A stretch of 64,000 bases of DNA from positions 4,822 to 68,821 of the forward strand of contig JAYPBC010000009.1 in assembly GCA_038124025.1 (NCBI GenBank), read 5' to 3'. Every line of letters starts with the position of its first letter. The first letter of the stretch is position 1. The position numbers and the translations under genes were made by a program. Of the stretch, positions 45,921 to 55,205 are shown in pieces. This DNA comes from UBA1275 sp038124025 (lineage in GTDB: Bacteria > Bacteroidota > Rhodothermia > Balneolales > Balneolaceae). The notes under the pieces are model-generated. The model saw only the letters and a list, made by a program, of their open reading frames with translations. It made no database searches and was not told where the DNA came from.

Positions 45921-47321
45921 GTGAACGAAAAGCCCATTCTAAACCAACACGTTAAGAGCTCTTTGTATTGTAGACCATCTGTTTTCATTGTACCATTTAC
46001 TTGCCTTCTATTCATAGGCATTCTACAGCCGGTACACGCTCAGTTAGGACCCACTTCTCCAAAACTGACTCGTCTTGTACTTGTTAGTGGTACAATTACC
46101 CAAAAAGCATTTGAGGACAATGCTTTACCGTCAGGTGAACAGAGAAATGCCGATGCCATTGAAGCCTTTATTAAGGAGGTCATCATCGATACGTTGCTGA
46201 ATATACCCTATAGCGATGAATGGATAAATGAATTTATTGCGAGTGAATTGGTTAAAAAAAAACGACCGCTAGGCCTCAACGAATGGCTTCAAATCGATCA
46301 CTTTATAGAGGACGATAGTAGTGGACAAGTAGAATTATACCTAAGTCTGCAATCAACCGAAGAAGACAATACCATGGATATGAGAAACCCCAAAAGTTCC
46401 ATTCAAGGGGTTTTAGGGGCCATACCCATTGAGCAAAACCGATGGATGATCGTTGGAGACTTAGAACTGCAGATCCCAGAATTGTGGAAAGTCGATCAGT
46501 CTTTGGATTTTGCATTTACACGAACCGATATAGATTACACCTCTGCTGTATTGAAGCTGCAAGAACCGGTTCAACATAATCTATTTGTTAATGCAGTTAT
46601 TGAACTTGAGCAAAGAGACAGTGTATTTCAGCAAAGTATTCTGGGGATAGGTGGGGACTGGCTGGTGAATGCTGGTCAAACGTATAAGCTACATATGGCT
46701 TGGGAAAACAGTCGATCATCGAAAAACGTGCAATCCTATTTAGAAAGCTACCAAGCACTCGCATTGCAGTTTGGAACGGATCAACTAATCTCATTCGGAA
46801 ATTGGAACTTAGCTAGTACCCTGGACATTCACTTAACCTATCAGAAAAGTACTCAATCAAAACTTGAGCTTAATGGTCGTACGGATCAATGGGTCCAAAC
46901 CCTACACCTTCAGACAACTGTTGAATCACCTAAGACCGGCATTGGTAATATCCGACTGCAACAGGTGTACGACCGGGTATGGGCAGAGGAGTTGCCATGG
47001 TCCTATGCGATAGTATTTGGTGGGGCTAAAACCCTACCTGGGTTTTATGAACGCCAGTTTGATGCTCAATGGGCTTATCGCTTCAAATCTGGTTATGTAA
47101 TACCCTTTAGAGGCAGGGATAAGTGGGAGTTTTTTGTGGCTGGTGCTCACTTTAAAAATTTTGAATCATCCTCTAGCGATGTTCATACCCAGCAAACCTT
47201 GTGGTCGGCTGGTTTTAGCTATTCGTTTGATACCGACTTTGGAAACGTTCAATTGGCACTGGCTACCCCTTTGTGGTCGAGCTATAAAGGATCTAAGTTA
47301 CACCTTAACCTAGGTCGCTAA
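45921..47321 (+). CDS. Probable outer-membrane beta-barrel protein
   Basis: The open frame extends up to a TTG at 45810, but the first 37 codons look non-coding-like and the protein is better started at GTG 45921 (466 residues). It then begins with a signal peptide (about 12-40, ending LQPVHAQ). The N-terminal third is mixed; the C-terminal two-thirds alternates polar and hydrophobic residues in the way of barrel strands, with a GGAKTLPGFYERQF segment like the GxRGY loop of Omp85/ShlB barrels, ending LHLNLGR rather than in an aromatic residue. No specific family is assigned. metH follows after 54 bp. Confidence 0.6.
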   Translation: MNEKPILNQHVKSSLYCRPSVFIVPFTCLLFIGILQPVHAQLGPTSPKLTRLVLVSGTITQKAFEDNALPSGEQRNADAIEAFIKEVIIDTLLNIPYSDEWINEFIASELVKKKRPLGLNEWLQIDHFIEDDSSGQVELYLSLQSTEEDNTMDMRNPKSSIQGVLGAIPIEQNRWMIVGDLELQIPELWKVDQSLDFAFTRTDIDYTSAVLKLQEPVQHNLFVNAVIELEQRDSVFQQSILGIGGDWLVNAGQTYKLHMAWENSRSSKNVQSYLESYQALALQFGTDQLISFGNWNLASTLDIHLTYQKSTQSKLELNGRTDQWVQTLHLQTTVESPKTGIGNIRLQQVYDRVWAEELPWSYAIVFGGAKTLPGFYERQFDAQWAYRFKSGYVIPFRGRDKWEFFVAGAHFKNFESSSSDVHTQQTLWSAGFSYSFDTDFGNVQLALATPLWSSYKGSKLHLNLGR

Positions 47322-47375
47322 TGGTTGAGTACATTAAATACAATTTGCTTATTTTTGATAATTATTAATACATCA

Positions 47376-48368
47376 ATGATTAGTGACGATTTAACTAAAA
47401 GGATTTTGGTATTGGATGGTGCAATGGGGACCATGATTCAGCAGCACCAACTAGAAGAGGCTGACTTTAGAGGGGAACGCTTCAGCGGACATCATGTAGA
47501 CCTAAAAGGGAACAACGATCTGCTGAGTTTGACTCGCCCGGATATCATCAAAGATATTCACCTAGCTTACCTGAATGCCGGTGCAGACATCCTTGAGACC
47601 AATACCTTTTCAAGTACTTCCATTGCGCAGGCCGATTATGGTTTGAGTGATTATGCCTACGAACTCAATAAAGTTAGTGCTCAACTAGCTAAAGAGGCTA
47701 TTTCTGAATTTGCCTCTGACCAGCCAAAATATGTTGCAGGGGCTTTAGGTCCTACCAACCGAACGGCATCCATTTCGCCCGACGTAACACGACCTGAATA
47801 CAGAGCCGTTCATTTTGATGAACTTGCCCAGGCATACAAAGAGCAAGCCAACGGGTTAATGGATGGAGGGGCTGATCTGTTACTTATTGAAACTATTTTT
47901 GATACTCTAAATGCCAAAGCGGCTATTTTTGGATTATTAGAGTTATTTGAGGAACGTGACGAACAGCTACCAATATTGATTTCAGGTACTATCTCCGATG
48001 CGAGCGGTCGAACCTTATCGGGACAGACTGTCGAGGCCTTCCTTATATCTGTATCTCATGCTCCCATATTGAGTATTGGCCTAAATTGTGCATTGGGAGC
48101 GGCACAATTAAAAAACTATGTCCAAGTATTAGCTTCCCTTGCTCCTTACTTTATTATCGCTTATCCAAACGCCGGATTACCCAACGAATTTGGAGAATAT
48201 GATCAAAGTCCAGAAAAATTAGCCCAAGAACTCCGTCCGTATCTACAAGATCAGTTAGTCAACATAATAGGAGGTTGTTGTGGTACTACTCCTGAGCATA
48301 TCAAACAAATTGCCGCCCTTGCAAAAGAATATCAACCAAGGGAACGGGCCTCTTTGGAAGGTGCTTGA
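47376..48368 (+). CDS. metH: Methionine synthase, homocysteine-binding module (split MetH, part 1)
   Basis: This 330-residue protein (from ATG 47376; an in-frame TTG lies at 47325) is the homocysteine-activating domain of cobalamin-dependent methionine synthase. It has the LVLDGAMGTMIQQ start, the ETNTFSSTSIAQADY region and the zinc cysteines in GLNCALGA and GGCCGTTPEHI. The end corresponds to the first domain boundary of E. coli MetH, so the split is between domains rather than within one. The second gene starts 2 bp after the stop (ATG 48371) or overlaps it (TTG 48365). Confidence 0.92.
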   Translation: MISDDLTKRILVLDGAMGTMIQQHQLEEADFRGERFSGHHVDLKGNNDLLSLTRPDIIKDIHLAYLNAGADILETNTFSSTSIAQADYGLSDYAYELNKVSAQLAKEAISEFASDQPKYVAGALGPTNRTASISPDVTRPEYRAVHFDELAQAYKEQANGLMDGGADLLLIETIFDTLNAKAAIFGLLELFEERDEQLPILISGTISDASGRTLSGQTVEAFLISVSHAPILSIGLNCALGAAQLKNYVQVLASLAPYFIIAYPNAGLPNEFGEYDQSPEKLAQELRPYLQDQLVNIIGGCCGTTPEHIKQIAALAKEYQPRERASLEGA

Positions 48369-48370
48369 CT

Positions 48371-51115
48371 ATGAAACCATCTCCATTACGTTTAAGCGGC
48401 TTAGAACCATTTATAGTTGGTCCTAATACCAATTTTATCAATGTCGGTGAACGTACCAATGTAACCGGTTCTAAGCGATTTTTACGGCTTATTAATGAAG
48501 GTTCCTATGAGCAGGCATTGGATGTGGCGCGTGATCAGGTGGAGGGGGGAGCTCAAATTCTGGATGTGAATATGGACGAGGGGTTACTCGATAGCCCTCA
48601 GGAAATGACCCATTTTCTTAACCTAATTGCCTCAGAGCCAGATATTGCTCGTATACCTATTATGGTAGATTCCTCAAAATGGGAGGTGATACTAGCTGGG
48701 CTAAAAACGCTTCAGGGTAAAGGGGTGGTTAACTCTATCTCGTTAAAAGATGGAGAAGCAATATTTAAAGAACGCGCGCATACCATTCAAAAATTTGGTG
48801 CCGCAGTAATTGCTATGGCTTTTGATGAAGATGGACAAGCAGATACCTTGGAACGCCGCATTGAAATTTGTGGGCGATCCTACCATATATTGGTCAACGA
48901 ATTAGGATATGATCCTTCCGATGTTATTTTAGATCCCAATATATTTCCCGTTGCAACTGGTATGGAAGAACACCGTAACAATGCGGTCGATTTTTTTCTA
49001 ACCACCAAATGGATTCGCGAAAATTTGACCGGAGCGCATATTATTGGGGGAGTTAGCAATATTTCCTTTTCCTTTCGTGGGAACAATAAAGTCAGAGAGG
49101 CGATTCATGCGGCATTTTTATACCATGCTATACAACACGGCATGGATATGGGTATTGTTAATCCAACTCAGTTAGAAGTATACGACGAAATTCCCGAGGA
49201 ATTACTTACATGCGTTGAGGATGTGCTTTGGAATAGGCGGGAGGATGCTACCGAACGACTGTTAGATTTAGCCGAATCCTACAAAGATGATGGTCAGGTT
49301 AAACAGAAGGTTCAATTAGCCTGGAGAGAGGAGCAGGTTAGTAAGCGCTTGGAACACGCCTTAATTAAGGGAATTACTGAATTTATCATTGATGATGTTG
49401 AAGAAGCACGCCAGCAATATGCGTCGCCGTTAGAAGTTATTGAAGGTCCATTAATGGATGGTATGAATGTGGTTGGAGACCTTTTTGGAGAAGGTAAAAT
49501 GTTCTTGCCACAGGTCGTTAAAAGCGCAAGAGTGATGAAACAGGCGGTGTCATATTTAACGCCTTACCTAGAAGCAGAGAAAGAACTATTGCAGCAAGAC
49601 ACCTCACGAACTAAAGTTCTATTGGCAACGGTAAAAGGAGATGTTCACGACATTGGGAAAAATATTGTAGGTGTTGTACTGGCCTGTAATAATTATGATG
49701 TCATTGATTTAGGGGTGATGGTACCCACACATAAGATTATAGAAGCTGCCATTGAACACAAAGTGGCTATGATTGGTCTAAGTGGCTTAATTACCCCATC
49801 CTTAGATGAAATGGTGGATGTGGCTAAGGAAATGAACAAAGCTGAGCTTCGCATTCCATTGTTAATCGGCGGTGCCACTACTTCGAAGTTACATACAGCG
49901 GTAAAGATTGAACCCGCGTACCCGTATGGGGTCATTCACGTGTTGGATGCATCCCGAGCGGTAACAGTAAGTAATGATCTCCTAAGTGCTGAACACGGGG
50001 CAGAACACTTAGCCAAGATCCAAGAAGAGTATCATGACATACGATCCACATACGCAGAAAGGTCTCGAAAGAAAGAGTATATCGACCTAGATGGAGCTAG
50101 AACCAATAAATGGTCTACCGACTGGGCTAATTATGAGCCACGTATACCTAAGGTTCAAGGCGTTCAAGAGCTTGAGTTGAGCAACATTGACGAATTAATT
50201 GATTTTATTGATTGGACTCCATTTTTCAAAACATGGATGTTAACGGGAAAATATCCAGCTATATTACAGGACAAGGTGGTAGGAGAACAAGCCACTGAAT
50301 TGTGGAACGATGCGCAAGCCATGTTAGAACGAATGCGTAGAGATTGCCCTCAGACTGCCAAAGGTATTTTTGGAATCTACCCAGCCCTAAGTACGAACGA
50401 ATCGGTTGAGTTGTATCCGCCATACAGTGAAAAGAATATTTTATTGGGCGAAGTAGATCCCATCGAGAGATTTGAGTTTTTACGCCAACAAGCAAAAAAA
50501 CGAAGTGGTCAACCAAATAGCTCTTTGGCTGATTTTATTTGTCCCAAAATCCATGCTAAGGTAGATTATATGGGGATGTTTGCCGTCACTGCAGGCTTAA
50601 ATATCTCTGCATTGATTGAAGAATTTGAATCAAATTCTGATGATTATTCGATCATTTTAGTGAAAGCTTTAGCCGATCGCTTGGCTGAGGCTTTTGCCGA
50701 ATATTTACATTATAAAGTTCGAACTGAATTTTGGGCATATAGTCAGGAAGAAGCGGATAATGAAGCGCTTATTGCCGAGCAGTATGAAGGTATTAGGCCA
50801 GCTCCAGGCTACCCAGCCTGTCCCGATCATACCGAAAAATGGAAACTGTTCTCATTACTTAAGGTTCCAGAGCGCGTTGGAATAAGCTTAACAGAATCTT
50901 TAGCTATGATGCCAGCAAGCTCGGTTAGTGGGTTTTATCTTTCTCACCCAGCTTCGCGATATTTTGCACTGGGTAATATTCAACAAGATCAAGTTTTAGA
51001 TTATGCTGCTCGTAAAGATATGCCCGTTGATAAAATAGAAAATTGGCTTCGTTCTCATCTTACTTACGAGCCTAAATCGTTAACTACAACCGAGCCCCAT
51101 AAACAGCCCATTTAA
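48371..51115 (+). CDS. metH: Methionine synthase, folate/B12/activation modules (split MetH, part 2)
   Basis: A 914-residue protein with the methyltetrahydrofolate-binding barrel (about 1-290, INVGERTNVTGS), the cobalamin cap and Rossmann domain with the B12-lower-ligand motif DVHDIGKNIVGVVL (about 420) and GLSGLITPS, and the C-terminal AdoMet reactivation domain (RPAPGYPACPDHTEK). Together with part 1 it adds up to about 1,244 residues, close to E. coli MetH (1,227). Methyl transfer must therefore occur between two polypeptides. Translation is probably coupled to part 1. No cobalamin riboswitch was recognised upstream of either gene. Confidence 0.94.
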   Translation: MKPSPLRLSGLEPFIVGPNTNFINVGERTNVTGSKRFLRLINEGSYEQALDVARDQVEGGAQILDVNMDEGLLDSPQEMTHFLNLIASEPDIARIPIMVDSSKWEVILAGLKTLQGKGVVNSISLKDGEAIFKERAHTIQKFGAAVIAMAFDEDGQADTLERRIEICGRSYHILVNELGYDPSDVILDPNIFPVATGMEEHRNNAVDFFLTTKWIRENLTGAHIIGGVSNISFSFRGNNKVREAIHAAFLYHAIQHGMDMGIVNPTQLEVYDEIPEELLTCVEDVLWNRREDATERLLDLAESYKDDGQVKQKVQLAWREEQVSKRLEHALIKGITEFIIDDVEEARQQYASPLEVIEGPLMDGMNVVGDLFGEGKMFLPQVVKSARVMKQAVSYLTPYLEAEKELLQQDTSRTKVLLATVKGDVHDIGKNIVGVVLACNNYDVIDLGVMVPTHKIIEAAIEHKVAMIGLSGLITPSLDEMVDVAKEMNKAELRIPLLIGGATTSKLHTAVKIEPAYPYGVIHVLDASRAVTVSNDLLSAEHGAEHLAKIQEEYHDIRSTYAERSRKKEYIDLDGARTNKWSTDWANYEPRIPKVQGVQELELSNIDELIDFIDWTPFFKTWMLTGKYPAILQDKVVGEQATELWNDAQAMLERMRRDCPQTAKGIFGIYPALSTNESVELYPPYSEKNILLGEVDPIERFEFLRQQAKKRSGQPNSSLADFICPKIHAKVDYMGMFAVTAGLNISALIEEFESNSDDYSIILVKALADRLAEAFAEYLHYKVRTEFWAYSQEEADNEALIAEQYEGIRPAPGYPACPDHTEKWKLFSLLKVPERVGISLTESLAMMPASSVSGFYLSHPASRYFALGNIQQDQVLDYAARKDMPVDKIENWLRSHLTYEPKSLTTTEPHKQPI

Positions 51116-51117
51116 TT

Positions 51118-52074
51118 ATGAAAGTAACAGACTACTTTGGAAAAGCTGGTGTTTCAACCCTGTTTAGCTTTGAGGTATTACCCCCTTTAAAAGGACAGCA
51201 TATACAAACACTTTTTGATCATATTGATCCATTAATGGAGTTCAAACCGCCATTTATAGATGTAACTTATCATCGAGAGGAATTTGAGTACAAAAAACTT
51301 CCCAATGGGTTAATGCAAAGAAAGACGGTGCGAAAGCGGCCGGGTACAGTAGGTATTTGTGCAGCTCTTCAAAACAAATATAAAATTGATGCGGTACCTC
51401 ACATTATTTGTGGTGGTTTTACTAAGGAAGAGACAGAAAATGCATTGATTGATTTAAATTTTTTGGGCATTGATAATATTATGGTACTGCAAGGTGATGC
51501 ACGAAAACCAGACCGTGATTTTAAGCCAGAGGAGGGAGGGCATTCTTATGCCTCAGAACTCTTGGAACAAGTAGTTAAGTTGAATAGGGGGGTATTTCTG
51601 GATGAAGAAATAGAACAGGCCCATCATTCAGATTTTTGTATTGGTGTATCGGGGTATCCAGAAAAACATATGGCCGCTCCCAACCTCGAAATTGATATGA
51701 AGTACTTAAAACAAAAAGTAGAAAAAGGGGCCGATTACATAGTTACGCAGATGTTTTTTGACACACAAAAATACATCGACTTTGTTACAAAATGTCGGGA
51801 GATGGATATAAATATACCAATAGTACCCGGTTTAAAACCTATTACCTCACTTCGACAACTCACCATCTTGCCACAAGTCTTTCATATCGATTTACCATCT
51901 GAGTTAACCAATGAATTAGAAAAAGCCAAAAATAATGAACAGGCTAAAGAAATTGGCATAGAATGGGCGATTAAACAGTCAAAAGAACTCATTGCATTTG
52001 GAGTGCCTAGCTTACATTATTATTCCATGGGAAAGAGTGAATCAGTCTATAAAGTAGCTAGCGAGGTATTTTAG
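51118..52074 (+). CDS. metF: 5,10-methylenetetrahydrofolate reductase
   Basis: MetF makes the 5-methyl-THF used by MetH, reducing methylene-THF through FAD. The 318-residue TIM-barrel protein has the FSFEVLPPLKG start, the DVTYHREE segment, the FAD/folate region NIMVLQGDARKPD, and ADYIVTQMFFDTQKY. It starts 2 bp after metH part 2, so the substrate supply and use are co-expressed. The FAD-binding residues seem intact. It is followed by a 116-bp gap with no strong terminator. Confidence 0.94.
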   Translation: MKVTDYFGKAGVSTLFSFEVLPPLKGQHIQTLFDHIDPLMEFKPPFIDVTYHREEFEYKKLPNGLMQRKTVRKRPGTVGICAALQNKYKIDAVPHIICGGFTKEETENALIDLNFLGIDNIMVLQGDARKPDRDFKPEEGGHSYASELLEQVVKLNRGVFLDEEIEQAHHSDFCIGVSGYPEKHMAAPNLEIDMKYLKQKVEKGADYIVTQMFFDTQKYIDFVTKCREMDINIPIVPGLKPITSLRQLTILPQVFHIDLPSELTNELEKAKNNEQAKEIGIEWAIKQSKELIAFGVPSLHYYSMGKSESVYKVASEVF

Positions 52075-52190
52075 TTCGACCTCAAATAATGCTATCTTTA
52101 CTACGTTAGCTTGACATATAAGTGCGTTCGTAGCGCGCCCTGTACAATTGGTAACTAACACTGCTAAAGTATATTATAGACGTTGGATTA

Positions 52191-52769
52191 ATGGTCGAAA
52201 TGGAAATTTTTGGGCTTACAACAAGCACTAGAACTGCTTCTGCTTACGCCCTCATACTAATGGAAGCGGAGGGGAGTCGCCGTTTACCTATTATTATTGG
52301 GGCTTATGAAGCACAGGCAATAGCTTTGGAAATGGAGCAAATAAAACCACCCCGACCTATGACCCATGACCTAACAATGCAAGTTATAACTGAATTAGGC
52401 GGTCAAATTGAGTATGTGGTTGTCCATCTTTTAAAAGAGGGAACATACTATGCTAATATTTCCATTAAAGGTTCAATATCTCGACATGAGATTGATGCTC
52501 GACCCAGCGATGCCATTGCTCTTGCGGTTCGTTTTTCTTGCCCTATTTATGTAGATGAGCTTGTATTAGAAGAGGCAGGGGTTGTTCATGAAGATGATTC
52601 AAATCGGAAAGAGACTATAAATAAACAAAGTAATACTGCAACGCAATTACCGCAAGACTCGAAAAGCCCCCTTGAAATGTTACATGAACAATTGCAAATA
52701 GCTATTGAGACAGAGAATTATGAAAAAGCAGCTAGTCTGAGAGATCAAATACAACGGCTTAAAGGTTAA
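52191..52769 (+). CDS. Bifunctional nuclease (DUF151) domain with C-terminal UVR motif
   Basis: A 192-residue protein. Residues about 1-130 form the BFN/DUF151 domain (RRLPIIIGAYEAQAIALEME, and RPSDAIALAVRFSCPIYV are diagnostic), a fold proposed to have DNase/RNase activity in plants. After a polar linker the last 35 residues are a UVR motif (LEMLHEQLQIAIETENYEKAASLRDQIQRLKG), which mediates UvrB-UvrC or ClpC-type contacts. This combination is widespread in bacteria; its role is not established. The preceding gap contains TTGACA at 52114 with no clear -10. bshC follows after 7 bp. Confidence 0.85.
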   Translation: MVEMEIFGLTTSTRTASAYALILMEAEGSRRLPIIIGAYEAQAIALEMEQIKPPRPMTHDLTMQVITELGGQIEYVVVHLLKEGTYYANISIKGSISRHEIDARPSDAIALAVRFSCPIYVDELVLEEAGVVHEDDSNRKETINKQSNTATQLPQDSKSPLEMLHEQLQIAIETENYEKAASLRDQIQRLKG

Positions 52770-52776
52770 GTACATC

Positions 52777-54549
52777 GTGAAATTTAGTCCTATTCCACTA
52801 TCTGCTTTAGAGCCTGATTCATTTCTAACTAGTTACACAAATGGATCTAATTCCTTAAAACCTTTTTATGACTTTTATCCATTATTAGACAATACGTTAC
52901 AAGATTTATCTAACAAAAAAGTCACATCATTAAAGAGTTCAGCTGCAAAATCTAGGGCTACTATTGTGGAGGCATTAAAGGAGTTTCATCAAAGCTTAGA
53001 TATCGAAGGATCTCAAATAGCTATACGGAAAAAATTACTTCAGGAAGATTGCTATTGTGTGGTTACTGGTCAGCAACTTTCATGGTATGGTGGACCTCTT
53101 TATACCTTTTTCAAGTTAATGAGTGCTATTCAATGGAGTAAACGTTTGTCTGAAACGACGGGTAAGACGGTTATACCGGTGTTTTGGTTAGCAGATGAAG
53201 ACCATGATTACAAAGAGATAAACCAGATTAACTGGTATCAAAATGTTAATAAAGCTTCGTACGAAGATCAGATCTCCATACTACAACAATTCCGTGTTGA
53301 TGTAGAAAAAGACCCAATTCATCATCAAATAGGGATGCCTGTAAGCAAAATTGAAGGGGATAGCTCGCTAATAAAGAATGATTTCTTAGATTGGCTTATG
53401 CACTACCATAATATCGAGGAAGAAACCCAGCTAGAAGAACAACAAAAAGGCTCTAATGCCACCGAGCAAACTACTCAATTTAGAAAGAATACTTGGATTC
53501 AAAGCTTTCTTCAGGATGCTAAAAAAGCATATTCAGACGATAAAAACCATGCTCAAAATTTTGCAAAATGGATCATTCATGTGTTTGAAGACCATGAGTT
53601 TCTTGTAGCAGGTAGTAATCACGATTGTATAAAAAGGCTTCTTAGTCCAATTATTAGTAAGGCGGTTACCAACGATCATAAGATTACTAAATTACTTAAA
53701 GATCAAACCTCTAAGCTCATAGAACAGACTGGTCAGAGTCAGGTTACTGTGATGGATAGTCAATGGTTTGTATTCAATGATGAATCTAAACGAGTTAAAT
53801 TACAGTACGATGCATCTGGTGAAATCTCTTTCGTTCAAAAAGGTGGAAGACACAAGTTAAGCAGCAAGAGACTTTTGGTGCAAACCCAAGAACAACCGGA
53901 ACGGTTTTCACCCAATGTCTTTTTACGTCCTATCCTTCAAGATCACCTGCTTCCTGTAATAGCCTATGTAGGAGGTCCTTCGGAAATAGCATATCACGGG
54001 CAAATGAAAAAGGTCTATGAATTTTTTGGCTTGGACATGCCCCTACTAATACCTCGTTTCACTGCGACTATTCGGGAAAAAAAAGTTCAACGGTTAATGT
54101 CAAAATTTCCATATTCATTAGTGCATTATCAGCAAGATTTCCCCGCACTCAAAAAGGAATGGTTGAACACCTTACCAAAACAATTACCCGAAGCTAAATT
54201 AGACGAGCTAGAACGGCATTTTCTAGAAAATTTTGAATCTCAGGTATTGGATATTCTATCATTTGACCAATCCTTAAAAGGAAGTGTAGGAAAGGCACAA
54301 AATGATATTGGGAAGGTGTTCCAATCGCTCATTAAAAAAGCTAAAAAGGTACATGACGCTAAGTTTAGTCATGAGTTGGGACAGTTGCGTTTTTTACAAT
54401 CCTATTTGTTCCCAAAAGGACCAATGGAGCGCGTACTACATCCTTGTTATTTTATGCTACACTATGGTAATAGTTTTTGGCAGGATGTACTCAACGAATT
54501 ATTAGCTCAAAATACCGAGTGTTCCCAGCATTACCTGATTGACCTTTAA
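52777..54549 (+). CDS. bshC: Putative cysteine ligase BshC (bacillithiol synthesis)
   Basis: BshC is thought to add cysteine to glucosaminyl-malate in the last step of bacillithiol synthesis. The 590-residue protein is somewhat longer than the Bacillus enzyme (about 540). It has the conserved CVVTGQQLSWYGGPLYTFFK (about 90-110), the PVFWLADEDHDYKEIN strand-turn and the YVGGPSEIAYHGQMKKVY segment. A coiled-coil region lies in the C-terminal third. The start is GTG 52777, 7 bp after the nuclease gene. No bshA or bshB is nearby, so the rest of the pathway must be elsewhere. Confidence 0.9.
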   Translation: MKFSPIPLSALEPDSFLTSYTNGSNSLKPFYDFYPLLDNTLQDLSNKKVTSLKSSAAKSRATIVEALKEFHQSLDIEGSQIAIRKKLLQEDCYCVVTGQQLSWYGGPLYTFFKLMSAIQWSKRLSETTGKTVIPVFWLADEDHDYKEINQINWYQNVNKASYEDQISILQQFRVDVEKDPIHHQIGMPVSKIEGDSSLIKNDFLDWLMHYHNIEEETQLEEQQKGSNATEQTTQFRKNTWIQSFLQDAKKAYSDDKNHAQNFAKWIIHVFEDHEFLVAGSNHDCIKRLLSPIISKAVTNDHKITKLLKDQTSKLIEQTGQSQVTVMDSQWFVFNDESKRVKLQYDASGEISFVQKGGRHKLSSKRLLVQTQEQPERFSPNVFLRPILQDHLLPVIAYVGGPSEIAYHGQMKKVYEFFGLDMPLLIPRFTATIREKKVQRLMSKFPYSLVHYQQDFPALKKEWLNTLPKQLPEAKLDELERHFLENFESQVLDILSFDQSLKGSVGKAQNDIGKVFQSLIKKAKKVHDAKFSHELGQLRFLQSYLFPKGPMERVLHPCYFMLHYGNSFWQDVLNELLAQNTECSQHYLIDL

Positions 54550-54593
54550 TGAGACTATGATGATAACCTTTACCCTTATGGCGGCCATTATTT

Positions 54594-55175
54594 ATGAATG
54601 TAAGAGCTAAATCATTAAAGCATTCCTTACGGTCTTATTTTATGCATAAGAGAAAAGCTCTTGACAGTACAAAGTGGAATAGGGCTAACCATTCAATTTT
54701 TCAACATTTATCTGACTGGGAAGTTTTCAAACAAGCTCATACAGTGCATAGCTATATTTCAATGACTAAACACAGAGAAATTGATACGCTTAGGATTATT
54801 AGTGATTGTTTAAAGCAAAGAAAAAAAATAGTTGTGCCCATAATGGCAGGCAATAGACAACTCCGTCATAGTTATATTGATGAGATAACCAATGTGCAAA
54901 AAAATGACTGGGGTGTATTAGAACCTATAAGGCAAATTAAGGCGGATATAATTGATTTGGATTTAATATTAGTTCCTTTACTTGCTATTGATAGGCAGGG
55001 TACGAGATTAGGCTACGGTGCTGGGTATTATGACGGATTTCTTGCTAAATTACTACCAACAACCTGTAAAATGGGCCTCTTACTAGATGGTTTTAATGTT
55101 TGCGCCCTTCCTAAGGAACCATGGGATATTCCATTAGATGGGTATATAAGTGAAAGTGGGGTTCATTTGTTGTAA
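54594..55175 (+). CDS. 5-formyltetrahydrofolate cyclo-ligase
   Basis: This 193-residue enzyme converts 5-formyl-THF to 5,10-methenyl-THF using ATP, recycling an inhibitory folate. It has the N-terminal RKALDSTKWNRANHSIF, the VHSYISMTKHREIDT strand and the C-terminal nucleotide-binding DRQGTRLGYGAGYYDGFL motif of the YgfA/MTHFS family. Length is typical. It lies 44 bp after bshC and contributes with metH and metF to the folate theme of this region. The PspC-domain gene follows after 30 bp. Confidence 0.92.
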   Translation: MNVRAKSLKHSLRSYFMHKRKALDSTKWNRANHSIFQHLSDWEVFKQAHTVHSYISMTKHREIDTLRIISDCLKQRKKIVVPIMAGNRQLRHSYIDEITNVQKNDWGVLEPIRQIKADIIDLDLILVPLLAIDRQGTRLGYGAGYYDGFLAKLLPTTCKMGLLLDGFNVCALPKEPWDIPLDGYISESGVHLL

Positions 55176-55205
55176 CCTAGTCTCATATTTATCGTATCAT
55201 TAACC

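Noticed and set aside
52075..52190. A weak hairpin (GTGCG/CGCGC) between metF and the nuclease gene as a terminator
   Set aside because: Five pairs only with a G-U and no T-run follows.
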